Positions 9,072 to 17,013 are shown, numbered from the stretch's first letter. The stretch is 64,000 nt of DNA from an uncultured Bacteroidales bacterium (GCA_902763885.1 CACWTU010000003.1:1-64000), one strand, 5' to 3'. The notes: a model not told the origin generated them from the sequence alone. Translations and numbers: made by a program.

Positions 9072-9509
9072 CTACCACTTCTCAAGATATAGTATAGACT
9101 TGCTTGATGTCAAGACAAGACTATTTGAAGTGAGTTTGTCCACATTGAATACCATGACAACACTGTCCATACCGCAATAAAGCAGATTCGCCTTTATTGC
9201 ATCCGTATCATTAATTCCATTGACAATGCTATTAGAAAAATCAAATCTGATGGAGTCTGTCATATCGGACAATATGCCATAAACATCAAAGTTCCGGGAA
9301 TGATTTTCCACCTGCACAATATTACGTGCCATCCCGAAATATATGCCATTCACATCCTCACGCTGAACAGTCTGTCCAAAAAAATCTGTTCCGCCAGGAT
9401 ATTCAATGTGGTCAAGTTTCCAGAAATTATCCAACTTATCATTAGGAAAAGCCGATTCACAGCCGCACAGCGCAACAGATATGGCGAGAAATATCAAAAC
9501 CTGTTTCAT
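9072..9509 (-). CDS. Small lipoprotein, lipocalin-like (DUF4847-type)
   Basis: A 145-residue predicted lipoprotein. The start at 9509 is preferred over 9521 because it is preceded by GGAAGG and gives an ATGA overlap with the upstream wzi-like gene. The signal sequence MKQVLIFLAISVALCGC puts the lipidated Cys at residue 17. The rest is rich in beta strands (FWKLDHIEYPGG, then GIYFGMARNIVQVE), resembling lipocalin-like lipoproteins of Bacteroidales. That family call is tentative and the function is unknown. It is translationally coupled to the Wzi-like barrel, so the two may work at the outer membrane together. Confidence 0.7.
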   Translation of the reverse strand: MKQVLIFLAISVALCGCESAFPNDKLDNFWKLDHIEYPGGTDFFGQTVQREDVNGIYFGMARNIVQVENHSRNFDVYGILSDMTDSIRFDFSNSIVNGINDTDAIKANLLYCGMDSVVMVFNVDKLTSNSLVLTSSKSILYLEKW

Positions 9510-11074
9510 AATACCTTCCATGATCTGGATAATGAAATCATTACACCTCCGTTGTTACCCAAAAGACCTCCGCTATCCAAGTCAAACGCATAAGAGAGTC
9601 CAATCTTCCAATTGAGTAGATCCCCAAACCTATAAGAACAATCCAGCAGCATGGAGGTGATGTGCTCCACTTCATCAAAAGGCAGATAGTAAGTCCCCCA
9701 ATGAGCAGTATGTGTTGCAAGGATGCGATAACCGATTTGATCTGTAACATAACCATCAATTCCAATATGAAACGAACGGACACGATTGCTCCTGAAATAA
9801 AGATTCCCCTCCATAGTACTGCCCGACAACCTATCCGGATTCTGATTATATACAGGAGATACCAGAACTGCGGATCCTATGGAATATCCCCAATGGGTAT
9901 ATGAAAGATACTTGGAATGTATGTACATTCCGTCACGCCCATCTATCCGTTCAGTCTGCATGGCATCTACATTGCATACAGAGCCGCACTGCCCTCTTGT
10001 ATTCAAGTATTCCAGCACCACATTACTCACAGGAAGGCCAGCAGGCAAATTCACCTCCAGCCCAAACACTCCGTCAAACCAGTTTCGCTTGAATCCGTAT
10101 GAAATCAGTTCTCTCTCCCCAAACTGATTGGATTTAATCTCAACCCCGAGCATAGAAGAATGATCCTCGAAAAAATGCTCATAATAGGCTCTGCAATGCC
10201 AATCGTTTATGGCATAATCTATGGCCAAGTGCCAACTCCCTAATGAGTTTCCGTTCTCCCACCCCTGTTCACCGGCCTTATTTAAAGGCACCAGAGCTTG
10301 CCAATAAGCTTCAGGTCCTGACGGCAGTGAATACTCTTCCTGTTTGTTGCCGTACATAACCATGTTGTGGAGAGTACCTCCGAACTGGGAACTCATTTCT
10401 ATACCTAAAGTTAACTCTAAAGGAAATCTTTCCGGATTACCAGCCCTCAGGAAGAGAGCCTTACCGTGATATAATATTTTATCTATATATTCAGGAGTTC
10501 CAGTTGCCCGTTCTGCCCATTTCTTACGCCACCCGCTGTCTGAATAAAAGCCGTAAGATAAATATCCTTTGGCCGACAGCCACCCGCCAAGTCCAGGTAT
10601 ACGTGTAAATTCCGGTAGGCCTATCCTAACTTGTGGGATGGGGCGGCTGTTTCCTGACCACGTCAGCCCGCCGGAACTCAGCCTGGAGTTTTTCAGTTCT
10701 CCCCATCGCTCTTTCATGCCGATAGACAGGTTCAGCCATTTATAATTCAGGTCAATGTACAACTGATGAATAAAAAAATCAGACTGAAGCTCTGCGCCTA
10801 TACCTAAATCCATCCCATAGTCCATTACAATACCACTCCCCAAAGAGGTACTTCCCAATGTGGCAAAATGCATATAACCACTGTTTTTATTGACAGACGG
10901 AAGCCCCTGGCGGTTTGATGTATGCCAAAACGGAGCATACTCGCCACTGCCAGTCAAAGCAACAGTTTCAAGGTGGTATTCCAAATTATGTTCATTTTGA
11001 GCAAAGACAATTGTATTGACGGACACTGCTGTCAGCAGCAGTATCAACCACCTTGATTTTGTCTTTGTACTCAC
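9506..11074 (-). CDS. Wzi-family capsule assembly outer-membrane protein
   Basis: A 522-residue protein with a signal peptide (cleavage probably after VFAQ near residue 26) followed by many amphipathic beta strands. It resembles the Wzi-like family of Bacteroidales: EYAPFWHTSNRQGLPS near the N-terminus, GMKERWGE, and a family-like SRPIPQVRIGLPEF. Wzi proteins are outer-membrane barrels that help anchor capsule polysaccharide. No capsule genes are nearby, so its role here is inferred from the family. It is driven by a consensus promoter at 11113-11143 and followed by a coupled lipoprotein. Confidence 0.83.
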   Translation of the reverse strand: MSTKTKSRWLILLLTAVSVNTIVFAQNEHNLEYHLETVALTGSGEYAPFWHTSNRQGLPSVNKNSGYMHFATLGSTSLGSGIVMDYGMDLGIGAELQSDFFIHQLYIDLNYKWLNLSIGMKERWGELKNSRLSSGGLTWSGNSRPIPQVRIGLPEFTRIPGLGGWLSAKGYLSYGFYSDSGWRKKWAERATGTPEYIDKILYHGKALFLRAGNPERFPLELTLGIEMSSQFGGTLHNMVMYGNKQEEYSLPSGPEAYWQALVPLNKAGEQGWENGNSLGSWHLAIDYAINDWHCRAYYEHFFEDHSSMLGVEIKSNQFGERELISYGFKRNWFDGVFGLEVNLPAGLPVSNVVLEYLNTRGQCGSVCNVDAMQTERIDGRDGMYIHSKYLSYTHWGYSIGSAVLVSPVYNQNPDRLSGSTMEGNLYFRSNRVRSFHIGIDGYVTDQIGYRILATHTAHWGTYYLPFDEVEHITSMLLDCSYRFGDLLNWKIGLSYAFDLDSGGLLGNNGGVMISLSRSWKVL

Positions 11075-11112
11075 TATACTGTTTTATTTACTGACGATTA
11101 CCTTTATCGTTT

Positions 11113-11143
11113 CAAAGGTAAAACAATCTGTGCAGACAACAAA
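11113..11143 (-). promoter_or_regulatory. Promoter of the Wzi-like gene
   Basis: The minus strand has TTTG (11140-11143), 19 bases, then TACCTTTG (11113-11120), an exact consensus match. The -7 element overlaps a 6-bp inverted repeat (ACCTTT/AAAGGT, 11100-11119) that could serve as an operator; that is conjecture. Confidence 0.75.
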
Positions 11144-11144
11144 A

Positions 11145-11172
11145 TAAGCGGCAACCTCATGGCTGCCGCTTA
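11145..11172 (-). terminator. Terminator downstream of rplS
   Basis: The stem TAAGCGGCA/TGCCGCTTA, with a 10-base loop, is followed on the minus strand by a short T-rich tract. It lies just after the rplS stop and before the next promoter. Confidence 0.7.
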
Positions 11173-11192
11173 CTGTCTTATGTTCCGTATGA

Positions 11193-11552
11193 TCAGGCGT
11201 TTGCCCTCTTCTCACGGATACGGGCCTTCTTACCGGTAAGATTGCGCAGATAGTAAAGTTTAGCGCGACGTACCTTACCTACCTTATTGACCTCGATGCT
11301 GTCAATGGCGGGTGAGCTGATGGGGAAAATACGCTCCACACCAACGGTACCTGACATCTTGCGGACAGTGAAACGACGGTTGTCACCATGACCGCTGATC
11401 TTGATAACCACACCACGATACAGCTGAATACGCTCTTTGTTACCTTCAACAATACGATATGCTACAGTTACTGTGTCACCTGATTTGAATGCGGGAAACT
11501 TACCCTCATTACCTGTAGCAAAAGCCTCTTCTGCAATTTTGATTAAATCCAT
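11193..11552 (-). CDS. rplS: 50S ribosomal protein L19
   Basis: L19 of 119 residues at the 30S-50S interface. Family signature: FRVRK-like [23 protein letters not shown], then [26 protein letters not shown]. In many bacteria it follows rimM-trmD; here it is monocistronic with its own consensus promoter and terminator, while rimM is 39 kb away. Confidence 0.97.
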   Translation of the reverse strand: MDLIKIAEEAFATGNEGKFPAFKSGDTVTVAYRIVEGNKERIQLYRGVVIKISGHGDNRRFTVRKMSGTVGVERIFPISSPAIDSIEVNKVGKVRRAKLYYLRNLTGKKARIREKRANA

Positions 11553-11634
11553 CTTTACAAAAATTGTAGTTGTTCCTGAACCTTAAGCGACATACCAAGT
11601 TACTCTTCCTTGACAGCGATCGCATAAAGCGGCG

Positions 11635-11665
11635 CAAAGATAGCGCCTTTTTCTTTCTGTGCAAA
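11635..11665 (-). promoter_or_regulatory. Promoter and leader of rplS
   Basis: TTTG (11662-11665), 19 bases, TATCTTTG (11635-11642) on the minus strand is an exact match. The leader from about 11628 to 11553 is some 75 bases. The -7 box is enclosed in an inverted repeat GGCGC/GCGCC (11631-11647). Confidence 0.82.
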
Positions 11666-11697
11666 ATAATTTCAGAGAAAATACTTGTAATAGAGTA

Positions 11698-12453
11698 TTA
11701 TTCAAAATAGAGGGTCAGCGTAATCATACTGCTGCGAACCTCACTGACAGAATTGGTATATTTCAGAAGAACATCATCCTTCAAATCCGTCCGGTTTCTA
11801 CCGGGCACAAGCAGATCCTTAAGGCCGAAACAGAACTTCAGTTCAGGAATCATCTTGAAGAACGGATAATACAAATCAAGTCCCATTCCTACCTCAATCA
11901 TAAGGTCTGACGATTTTACCAGCAGTTCCTTTCCTTTTTTTACGGTAAGGTCAAAAGTAGGAGCTGCCCCCACTACTACATATGGTCTGTAATTATTGAA
12001 CCTGATGGCGCTGATCTTAAGATCAATCGGAACAGAAAGAAGTGTAGATTTCAAATATTGTTCCGTAACCTTACCTGTACGCTGCTCCTTGAACACTACT
12101 TTCTTATCGCCAAAATGCATTGTAGGGACAAGACGGACAGAGAGCCAATCATTTGCCTTAATCTCGCCCAAGATACCGACACTGAACCCGGGAATATACT
12201 CAGGGACATCGGCATACCAATACTCCGCCCTGCCCTCAGAGTTAATATATGGCAATCCTTTATTTGCTATTGCAAAATCCTGGATATTGAAGCCCACCAG
12301 AAAACCGTAATGCCAGACCCTGTCATCAAGATATGGCCTGTTCTGTATCTTGCGTTCCTGCGCAAAAAGGCAACCTGCCCCAAACAGAGGAGCAAGCAGA
12401 AACAGCATTGCCAGAACTAATGGCGCGCCCTTGATATATCGGGATTTAATCAT
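11698..12453 (-). CDS. porT: T9SS component PorT, outer-membrane beta barrel
   Basis: A 251-residue protein with a signal peptide of about 31 residues ending LFAQ, then an eight-strand-like barrel. It resembles Porphyromonas PorT: NRPYLDDRVWHYGFLVGFN, a YADVPEYIPGFSVGILG segment, then RLVPTMHFGDKKVVFKEQ and YRPYVVVGAAPTFDL. PorT is required for type IX secretion in P. gingivalis, with an unclear mechanistic role. It stands alone here, away from sprA (33 kb) and porU-porV (57-62 kb), so T9SS genes are dispersed. A generic PorT-family barrel outside T9SS is the alternative, but the similarity looks specific. Confidence 0.85.
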   Translation of the reverse strand: MIKSRYIKGAPLVLAMLFLLAPLFGAGCLFAQERKIQNRPYLDDRVWHYGFLVGFNIQDFAIANKGLPYINSEGRAEYWYADVPEYIPGFSVGILGEIKANDWLSVRLVPTMHFGDKKVVFKEQRTGKVTEQYLKSTLLSVPIDLKISAIRFNNYRPYVVVGAAPTFDLTVKKGKELLVKSSDLMIEVGMGLDLYYPFFKMIPELKFCFGLKDLLVPGRNRTDLKDDVLLKYTNSVSEVRSSMITLTLYFE

Positions 12454-12503
12454 CCCTATAAAAACGATGAATAATGCAAGTTATTGTAAAAACAGGCGTG
12501 TCA

Positions 12504-12535
12504 TTTGGTGGAGTACTCAAAAGTGTGTATTTTTG
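12504..12535 (+). promoter_or_regulatory. Promoter of the ferredoxin gene
   Basis: TTTG (12504-12507), 20 bases, TATTTTTG (12528-12535) is an exact consensus match. The leader before the ATG at 12567 is about 25 bases, which also excludes the longer in-frame open stretch beginning at 12474. Confidence 0.85.
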
Positions 12536-12566
12536 CGACACACAAACCAAAAAACAAAAGACAACT

Positions 12567-12737
12567 ATGGCATACGTAATTGGTGACGACTGCATCGCTT
12601 GCGGAACTTGCATCGATGAATGTCCGTCTGAGGCTATCTCTGAGGGCGATAAGTATTCAATCAACCCTGATCTGTGCGTAGACTGCGGCACTTGCGCCGG
12701 CGTCTGCCCGTCAGAGGCTATCCACCCGGGAGAATAA
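12567..12737 (+). CDS. 2[4Fe-4S] ferredoxin
   Basis: A 56-residue clostridial-type ferredoxin. Two cluster motifs are visible, CIACGTCIDECP and CVDCGTCAGVCP, each CxxCxxCxxxCP. It is a low-potential electron carrier, probably serving pyruvate:ferredoxin oxidoreductase and related anaerobic enzymes; consistent with that, pta-ackA are 4.5 kb away. The start at 12567 (MAYVIGDDCIACG) is chosen because the promoter -7 box lies inside the longer open frame. Monocistronic with strong promoter and terminator, so probably highly expressed. Confidence 0.96.
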   Translation: MAYVIGDDCIACGTCIDECPSEAISEGDKYSINPDLCVDCGTCAGVCPSEAIHPGE

Positions 12738-12755
12738 TTCCCAAGAGGATAAAAC

Positions 12756-12794
12756 AAAAAGGCAGGGGTTCCGGTTTGGAACCCCTGCCTTTTT
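12756..12794. terminator. Bidirectional terminator between ferredoxin and the aminotransferase
   Basis: A perfect 17-bp stem (AAAAAGGCAGGGGTTCC with its complement) with loop GGTTT. It ends in T on the plus strand and in T on the minus strand, serving both convergent genes. Confidence 0.93.
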
Positions 12795-12805
12795 ATTCAG
12801 TCTGC

Positions 12806-13996
12806 TTATTTCAGATTAGCAAGTGCTTCCTTTACGCGACGGAAAGCCTCCTTGATCTTATCCTCACTGGTAGCATAGCTGAAACGGATGCACTCAGGTG
12901 AGCCGAATGCAGTTCCGCCTACTGCAGCCACATGACCTACTTCAAGCAGATACATAGCCAAATCCTCAGCACTGTTGATTACCTTGTCACCATAACGCTT
13001 GCCAAAGTATGAATCACACTTGGGGAACAGGTAGAATGCACCCTGAGGATTGTTAACCTCAAAGCCTGGAATCTCCTTGGCCAGAGACACTATCAGGTCC
13101 CTACGCTTCTGGAACACCTGACGCATCTGCTCCACACTATCCTGCGGACCGTCAAATGCCACCTGAGCTGCCTTCTGGGCAACTGAGCAGGTGCCACTGG
13201 TATATTGACCCTGCAGTTTATTGCAAGCCTTGACAAGCCACTCCGGACCGGCCATGAAACCTATACGCCAACCGGTCATTGCATAAGCCTTGGACACACC
13301 GTTGATGACAGCAATACGATCCTTATCGACGAACTGAGCCATACTCTGGTGACCGCCGATAAAGTTGATATGCTCATATATCTCATCAGATACGATGAAT
13401 ATATCTGGATATTTGTTAAGAACCTTGGCGATTGATTCAAGCTCCTCCTTACTATATACAGAACCTGTAGGATTTGAAGGTGAACAAATCATTATAGCTT
13501 TAGTCTTAGGAGTAATAGCTGCTTCTACCTGAGCTGCAGTCACCTTGAAGTCCTGATCAATGCCAGCCCTGATTGCAACAGGAACACCACCAGCCAGCTT
13601 TACCATCTCAGGATAGCTAACCCAGCAGGGAGAAGGAAGCAGAACCTCATCACCCGGATTGATGATAGCCATAATCACATTACAGAGAGACTGTTTGGCT
13701 CCTGTGGAAACCAGAATCTCTGCAGGTGCATAATCAAGATTATTCTCACGTTTGAGTTTGTCAGAGCATGCCTTACGCAACCACATATAACCCGGAACGG
13801 GTGAGTACTTTGAGTAGTTCTGCTCCACGGCTTCAACAGCAGCCTTCTTCACATTATCAGGCGTATTGAAATCCGGTTCACCAACACTCATGTTAACTAC
13901 ATCGACACCCTGTGCCGACAGTTCATTGCTCTTTTGCAGCATGGCAAATGTTGCCGATGCCGCGAGTCTGTTGACTCGATCTGAAATCTGTGCCAT
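12806..13996 (-). CDS. Pyridoxal-phosphate aminotransferase, class I (aspartate aminotransferase-like)
   Basis: A 396-residue fold-type I enzyme. The PLP lysine is Lys236 in GVSKAYAMTGWRIGF. Other features are SVGEPDFNTPDNV near the N-terminus, CSPSNPTG, VSDEIYEH and the C-terminal RFSYATS with the carboxylate-binding Arg. Closest family members transaminate aspartate with 2-oxoglutarate; prephenate or aromatic substrates are possible. Four bases downstream of the LptF/LptG-type gene, so the two are cotranscribed, with no obvious functional link. Confidence 0.9.
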   Translation of the reverse strand: MAQISDRVNRLAASATFAMLQKSNELSAQGVDVVNMSVGEPDFNTPDNVKKAAVEAVEQNYSKYSPVPGYMWLRKACSDKLKRENNLDYAPAEILVSTGAKQSLCNVIMAIINPGDEVLLPSPCWVSYPEMVKLAGGVPVAIRAGIDQDFKVTAAQVEAAITPKTKAIMICSPSNPTGSVYSKEELESIAKVLNKYPDIFIVSDEIYEHINFIGGHQSMAQFVDKDRIAVINGVSKAYAMTGWRIGFMAGPEWLVKACNKLQGQYTSGTCSVAQKAAQVAFDGPQDSVEQMRQVFQKRRDLIVSLAKEIPGFEVNNPQGAFYLFPKCDSYFGKRYGDKVINSAEDLAMYLLEVGHVAAVGGTAFGSPECIRFSYATSEDKIKEAFRRVKEALANLK

Positions 13997-14000
13997 CTTT

Positions 14001-15881
14001 TTATTTGTTGTTTGTCATATATTCCATAAGATTCTCTGCAGCTTGAGTGGTCTTGACCATCTGTCTTTTGAGCTTACGGGAAAACAACCACGCCCTAAGT
14101 TCAAATAACAACCCAAGCGGAAATACTATTCCCACCATCCTATTTGCCCACTTCTTGGCAAAAGGAGGCTGAACACCGTGGCTTTGCAAAATAGGGAACG
14201 CATTCAAAAAGTCCAGTTCAACCCTATCGCGGCTATTACTCATCTCCATAATAAGCCTGTCTAATTCCGCTCCCAATTCCATCAAATCAGATGCATCGAC
14301 AGAGCCAAAGAACAGCTTGCGGTAATCAGGCACCGAACATAGCAACTTAGACTGCCCTAACTCAATGCTACGACGTTTTATATCGGAAAGAACCTCAAGA
14401 CATTTCTGCCTGTCAGGATCATCTATCACCACATCCTTACGAACAATATTGCGATTTACCTTTGTTCCGAACCAGTAACGGAAAAATTCTAAAACTACAT
14501 CCCATTGGAACAAAGTGGAATCTCCATTGGCCTTTACAGTAAAGAACACACTGAGAGGAGACAACACCATTACGCTGAACCAGCATCCCACAATACTCCA
14601 TTCGCCCTCACGATACATCTTCTCACCTGATACGGATGTCAAATAGAAAAGTATGAATGTAAACACCGATACTATTACAGGAACACCCAGACCTCCCTTT
14701 CTGATGATAGCGCCCAACGGAGCTCCGATAAAGAAGAATATCAATATGGAAAGTGAATTGGTTATCTTTTTCATCCACTCAATCCAATGCTTACGTATGG
14801 TTCTGTCACCATAATACATATTGGTACTCTTGATAGCCAGTTCGCTTGCCTGGTTCTGTATCTTAGAACGCATATTGCTCTTGATATCGACCTGTTTGTT
14901 ACGGCTTGAAACCGCAAAAACACTGTCAGCATTAATGATCTTTGCAGACAGTTTTTCAAATGCCGCCGAATCCGACTTGCTCATCCGGAAAGTATTTAAG
15001 GCTGAAAGCCGATAGTCACTCAGATTTCCGCGTCCTATGCTGTCCTGATTGGAAGATAATGAATCAATCGTATGCTTGATTTCATTCATGTTCTTACTCA
15101 TAGCTTGAGAGCTGACCAATCCGTCCGGCGCCTCTTTCATATCAGAATTGAATTCAAGCAGGATATGTTTTTCACGGAAACCCTCCCGTCTGTACGGCTT
15201 ACCTTTGCTCTCCACATCATTGTCCTGGCCAAACTGCTCACCGCTGTACAGATGCAGATAGATATGGTGTTTATCGGCCGTAGTCTCCATATTTGCGGAG
15301 TCAGATACAATCACGTTCATCTGGTCATACCCTTCACTGAAATCATAAATGGTGACATCATACATAAAACCAGTATCAAAGTTCTTATGCCTGACGTACA
15401 TATTGTAACCCTTGATCTGGCTGTAAAACACACCTTCCGGTATTTCAAGTTCCGGACTTTTCTCATCTATTGAGAATATGATAGAGTAGAGATTCTGAGC
15501 GGCACGGGGTACCGTCACATTCTGAAAATAGAATGATACTCCTGCCAGAAATATGGAAAAAATCATAACAGGACGCATTATTCGGAGCAAAGGAATACCT
15601 GATGTTTTCATAGCAAGCAGCTCCAACCTTTCACCAAAATTGCCGAATGTTATGAGCGATGCCATCAACACGGCAAGCGGCAATGCCTGCGGCACAAGCG
15701 TAAGTGCAAACTCCCAAAAGAATTTGGCAAGAAAAGCAAAATCAAGGCCTTTACCGACAATGTCCTCAGCATAACGCCAAAGCACATTCATCAACAACAC
15801 GAAAAGACAGATGGCAAATGCCGCCACAAACAGCAGCAAAAAGCTTTTAAGAATAAATATATCAAGTCTTTTCGGTCTCAT
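14001..15881 (-). CDS. LptF/LptG-family permease (YjgP/YjgQ), LPS export
   Basis: A 626-residue membrane protein, long for the family (E. coli proteins are about 360) but typical of Bacteroidota. The N-terminus (MRPKRLDIFILKSFLLLF, then ERLELLAMKTSGIPLLRIMRP) is the LptF/LptG signature with three helices. A periplasmic beta-jellyroll-like domain follows, then three more helices (ILIFFFIGAPLGAIIRKGGLGVPV) and a cytoplasmic extension from about residue 450. LptB2FG extracts LPS from the inner membrane. LptF versus LptG cannot be settled, because phylum members are often annotated only as YjgP/YjgQ. Confidence 0.88.
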   Translation of the reverse strand: MRPKRLDIFILKSFLLLFVAAFAICLFVLLMNVLWRYAEDIVGKGLDFAFLAKFFWEFALTLVPQALPLAVLMASLITFGNFGERLELLAMKTSGIPLLRIMRPVMIFSIFLAGVSFYFQNVTVPRAAQNLYSIIFSIDEKSPELEIPEGVFYSQIKGYNMYVRHKNFDTGFMYDVTIYDFSEGYDQMNVIVSDSANMETTADKHHIYLHLYSGEQFGQDNDVESKGKPYRREGFREKHILLEFNSDMKEAPDGLVSSQAMSKNMNEIKHTIDSLSSNQDSIGRGNLSDYRLSALNTFRMSKSDSAAFEKLSAKIINADSVFAVSSRNKQVDIKSNMRSKIQNQASELAIKSTNMYYGDRTIRKHWIEWMKKITNSLSILIFFFIGAPLGAIIRKGGLGVPVIVSVFTFILFYLTSVSGEKMYREGEWSIVGCWFSVMVLSPLSVFFTVKANGDSTLFQWDVVLEFFRYWFGTKVNRNIVRKDVVIDDPDRQKCLEVLSDIKRRSIELGQSKLLCSVPDYRKLFFGSVDASDLMELGAELDRLIMEMSNSRDRVELDFLNAFPILQSHGVQPPFAKKWANRMVGIVFPLGLLFELRAWLFSRKLKRQMVKTTQAAENLMEYMTNNK

Positions 15882-15907
15882 TCAGAAGTACAGAAATTTC
15901 CAACCTG

Positions 15908-15976
15908 CAAAGATACAACAAGTCGAGAGAAGAAAAGCAATGATAATTGATTTTATTCCGAGACGCAGTGTATCTT
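15908..15976 (-). promoter_or_regulatory. Promoter region of the lptF/G operon (copy 1 of a duplicated segment)
   Basis: On the minus strand TATCTTTG (15908-15915) lies 27 bases upstream of the start codon at 15881. The -33 region is not a good match. The whole 67-base segment is repeated at 15995-16062. Confidence 0.55.
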
Positions 15977-16062
15977 CAATCACGAATGTGTTTAAAGATA
16001 CTACAAGCCGAGAGAAGAAAAAAGGACAAGGTCATTTTTTATTCCGAGGCGCAGTGTATTTT
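15910..16062. repeat. Two diverged direct repeats of about 67 bases, period 85
   Basis: Copy 1 (15910-15976) and copy 2 (15995-16062) share AAGATAC-ACAAG-CGAGAGAAGAAAA at the left and TTTTATTCCGAG-CGCAGTGTAT at the right, with differences between. Copy 1 contains the lptF/G -7 box; in copy 2 that box has decayed to TATCTTTA. No coding sense is evident. Confidence 0.75.
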
Positions 16063-16146
16063 CTGGCGAAGCCTCAAAGTACAACAATTGGCCAACTTCT
16101 GCAACTACAGAGCGACGTAATGATATATATAAAAGGGTGTTTTCAA

Positions 16147-16548
16147 TCAGAGACCACAGCGTCTCAGCGCATCCATTGATGTGTCCCACAGACTGCGGAC
16201 CTCATCTTCAGCGCCAGAATCCGCAAAATCAGTTATTTCAAGGGAGTAATTTGATGTCAAGTCATTCTTTGCTATGCGTATCTCAAAGTACGTACCCGGC
16301 TCATCATCAAGCCAATGGAAACGCACATATGTATTCTGACGGCAATTGATCAGTTCTGCCACACGTGACTCATGTTTTCCCCAAGTAAATTGAAAGTTCT
16401 TACCGTCGGCCTGGACATTATCCGCGAACCATGAAGTAAGCCCCGGCGCAGTAGCAATGGTTTCCCAAATCATAGGAACAGACTGCGAACTCAACACATA
16501 TTCTAAAACGACCTTAGTCTTGGCAGGTATAGTTTTCTCCGTAATCAT
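16147..16548 (-). CDS. START-like (SRPBCC / AHSA1-type) domain protein
   Basis: A 133-residue single-domain protein. The opening EKTIPAKTKVVLEYVLSSQ, then WETIATAPGLTSWFAD, fits the helix-grip START/AHSA1 fold: N-terminal strand, a helix followed by the typical LxxWFAD, then antiparallel strands and a long C-terminal helix (residues about 112-131). It has no signal peptide. Members of this Bacteroidota family have no assigned substrate; hydrophobic ligand binding is only implied by the fold. It lies upstream of the LptF/LptG-type gene on the same strand but is separated by 265 bases containing a promoter. Confidence 0.8.
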   Translation of the reverse strand: MITEKTIPAKTKVVLEYVLSSQSVPMIWETIATAPGLTSWFADNVQADGKNFQFTWGKHESRVAELINCRQNTYVRFHWLDDEPGTYFEIRIAKNDLTSNYSLEITDFADSGAEDEVRSLWDTSMDALRRCGL

Positions 16549-16691
16549 AGCAATAATGTTTCATTTTGCGGGACCAAACATCACGTCCCAATCCCGCATA
16601 GGTTCTAATTGCAAAGAAATATTAAAATAGTTTGATTTCCAAAATAATCGGACACATTTTTCAAACAAAAATATGGTACAGAAAAGTTGCA

Positions 16692-16726
16692 GGAATAAAA
16701 AAAGAACATTACCTTTGCACCCGCTT
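16692..16726 (+). promoter_or_regulatory. Promoter of the tRNA-Met gene
   Basis: GTTG followed by 20 bases and then TACCTTTG (about 16711-16718) stands roughly 20 bases upstream of the tRNA. It matches the phylum consensus with one deviation in the -33 box. Confidence 0.75.
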
Positions 16727-16738
16727 AAGTAAAGCGAT

Positions 16739-16812
16739 GGCGGGATAGCTCAGCTGGTTAGAGCGCATGATTCATAATCATGAGGTCCCCGGTTCAATCC
16801 CGGGTCCCGCTA
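16739..16812 (+). tRNA. tRNA-Met (anticodon CAT)
   Basis: A cloverleaf folds cleanly: acceptor GGCGGGA pairing with TCCCGCT (one G-U), D stem GCTC/GAGC, anticodon stem CATGA/TCATG with loop TTCATAA, variable AGGTC, T stem CCCGG/CCGGG with loop TTCAATC, discriminator A. CCA is not encoded. It is not the initiator, because base pair 1-72 is G-U and the three G-C anticodon pairs are absent. Elongator Met is the default call; a tRNA-Ile2 whose CAT is lysidine-modified cannot be excluded without identity-element analysis. Confidence 0.92.
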
Positions 16813-16860
16813 CAAATAAAGGAGGTCTAAACGGCCTCCTTTATTTGTAGCGGGACCCGG
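16800..16860. repeat. 26-bp perfect inverted repeat that includes the tRNA 3' end
   Basis: The arm 16800-16825 covers the last bases of the T stem, the acceptor 3' strand, the discriminator and 13 bases beyond. It is repeated in reverse complement at 16835-16860 around a 9-base spacer. Allowing one gap the match continues through a TTGAACCG that mirrors the T loop. The inner AAATAAAGGAGG/CCTCCTTTATTT part can act as a terminator. Confidence 0.88.
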
Positions 16861-16870
16861 TTTGAACCGC

Positions 16871-16904
16871 GATAGGGCCTGAGCCCTATCGATTACCTTT
16901 TTTT
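16871..16904 (+). terminator. Hairpin followed by a T run downstream of the tRNA
   Basis: GATAGGGC and GCCCTATC form a perfect 8-bp stem with loop CTGA. Seven T follow after a short gap, consistent with a terminator for the tRNA transcript. Confidence 0.65.
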
Positions 16905-17013
16905 AATTCACTCCGTGAATGCGCTCCCTTCGGGAGCTTGGCGGCCCTCCGGGACCGCGGTCTCGCTCCAAGCATTCGCTCGCACCAATACGCAGCACCT
17001 GCGTTTTCTCTTT
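16905..17013. other. Non-coding hairpin cluster between tRNA-Met and pta
   Basis: The 588 bases between the START-like gene and pta hold the tRNA, its inverted repeat and this stretch. It contains ATTCAC-TCC-GTGAAT (16906-16920), GCTCCC-TTC-GGGAGC (16923-16937), a GCGG/CCGC hairpin (16941-16958), and an outer pairing GCTTGG/CCAAGC (16936-16941 with 16968-16973). No ORF, promoter or recognised RNA family is seen. Confidence 0.6.

Noticed and set aside
12474..12566. Extended ferredoxin start at 12474
   Set aside because: An exact promoter (12504-12535) lies inside it, and ferredoxins start directly before the first cluster motif.
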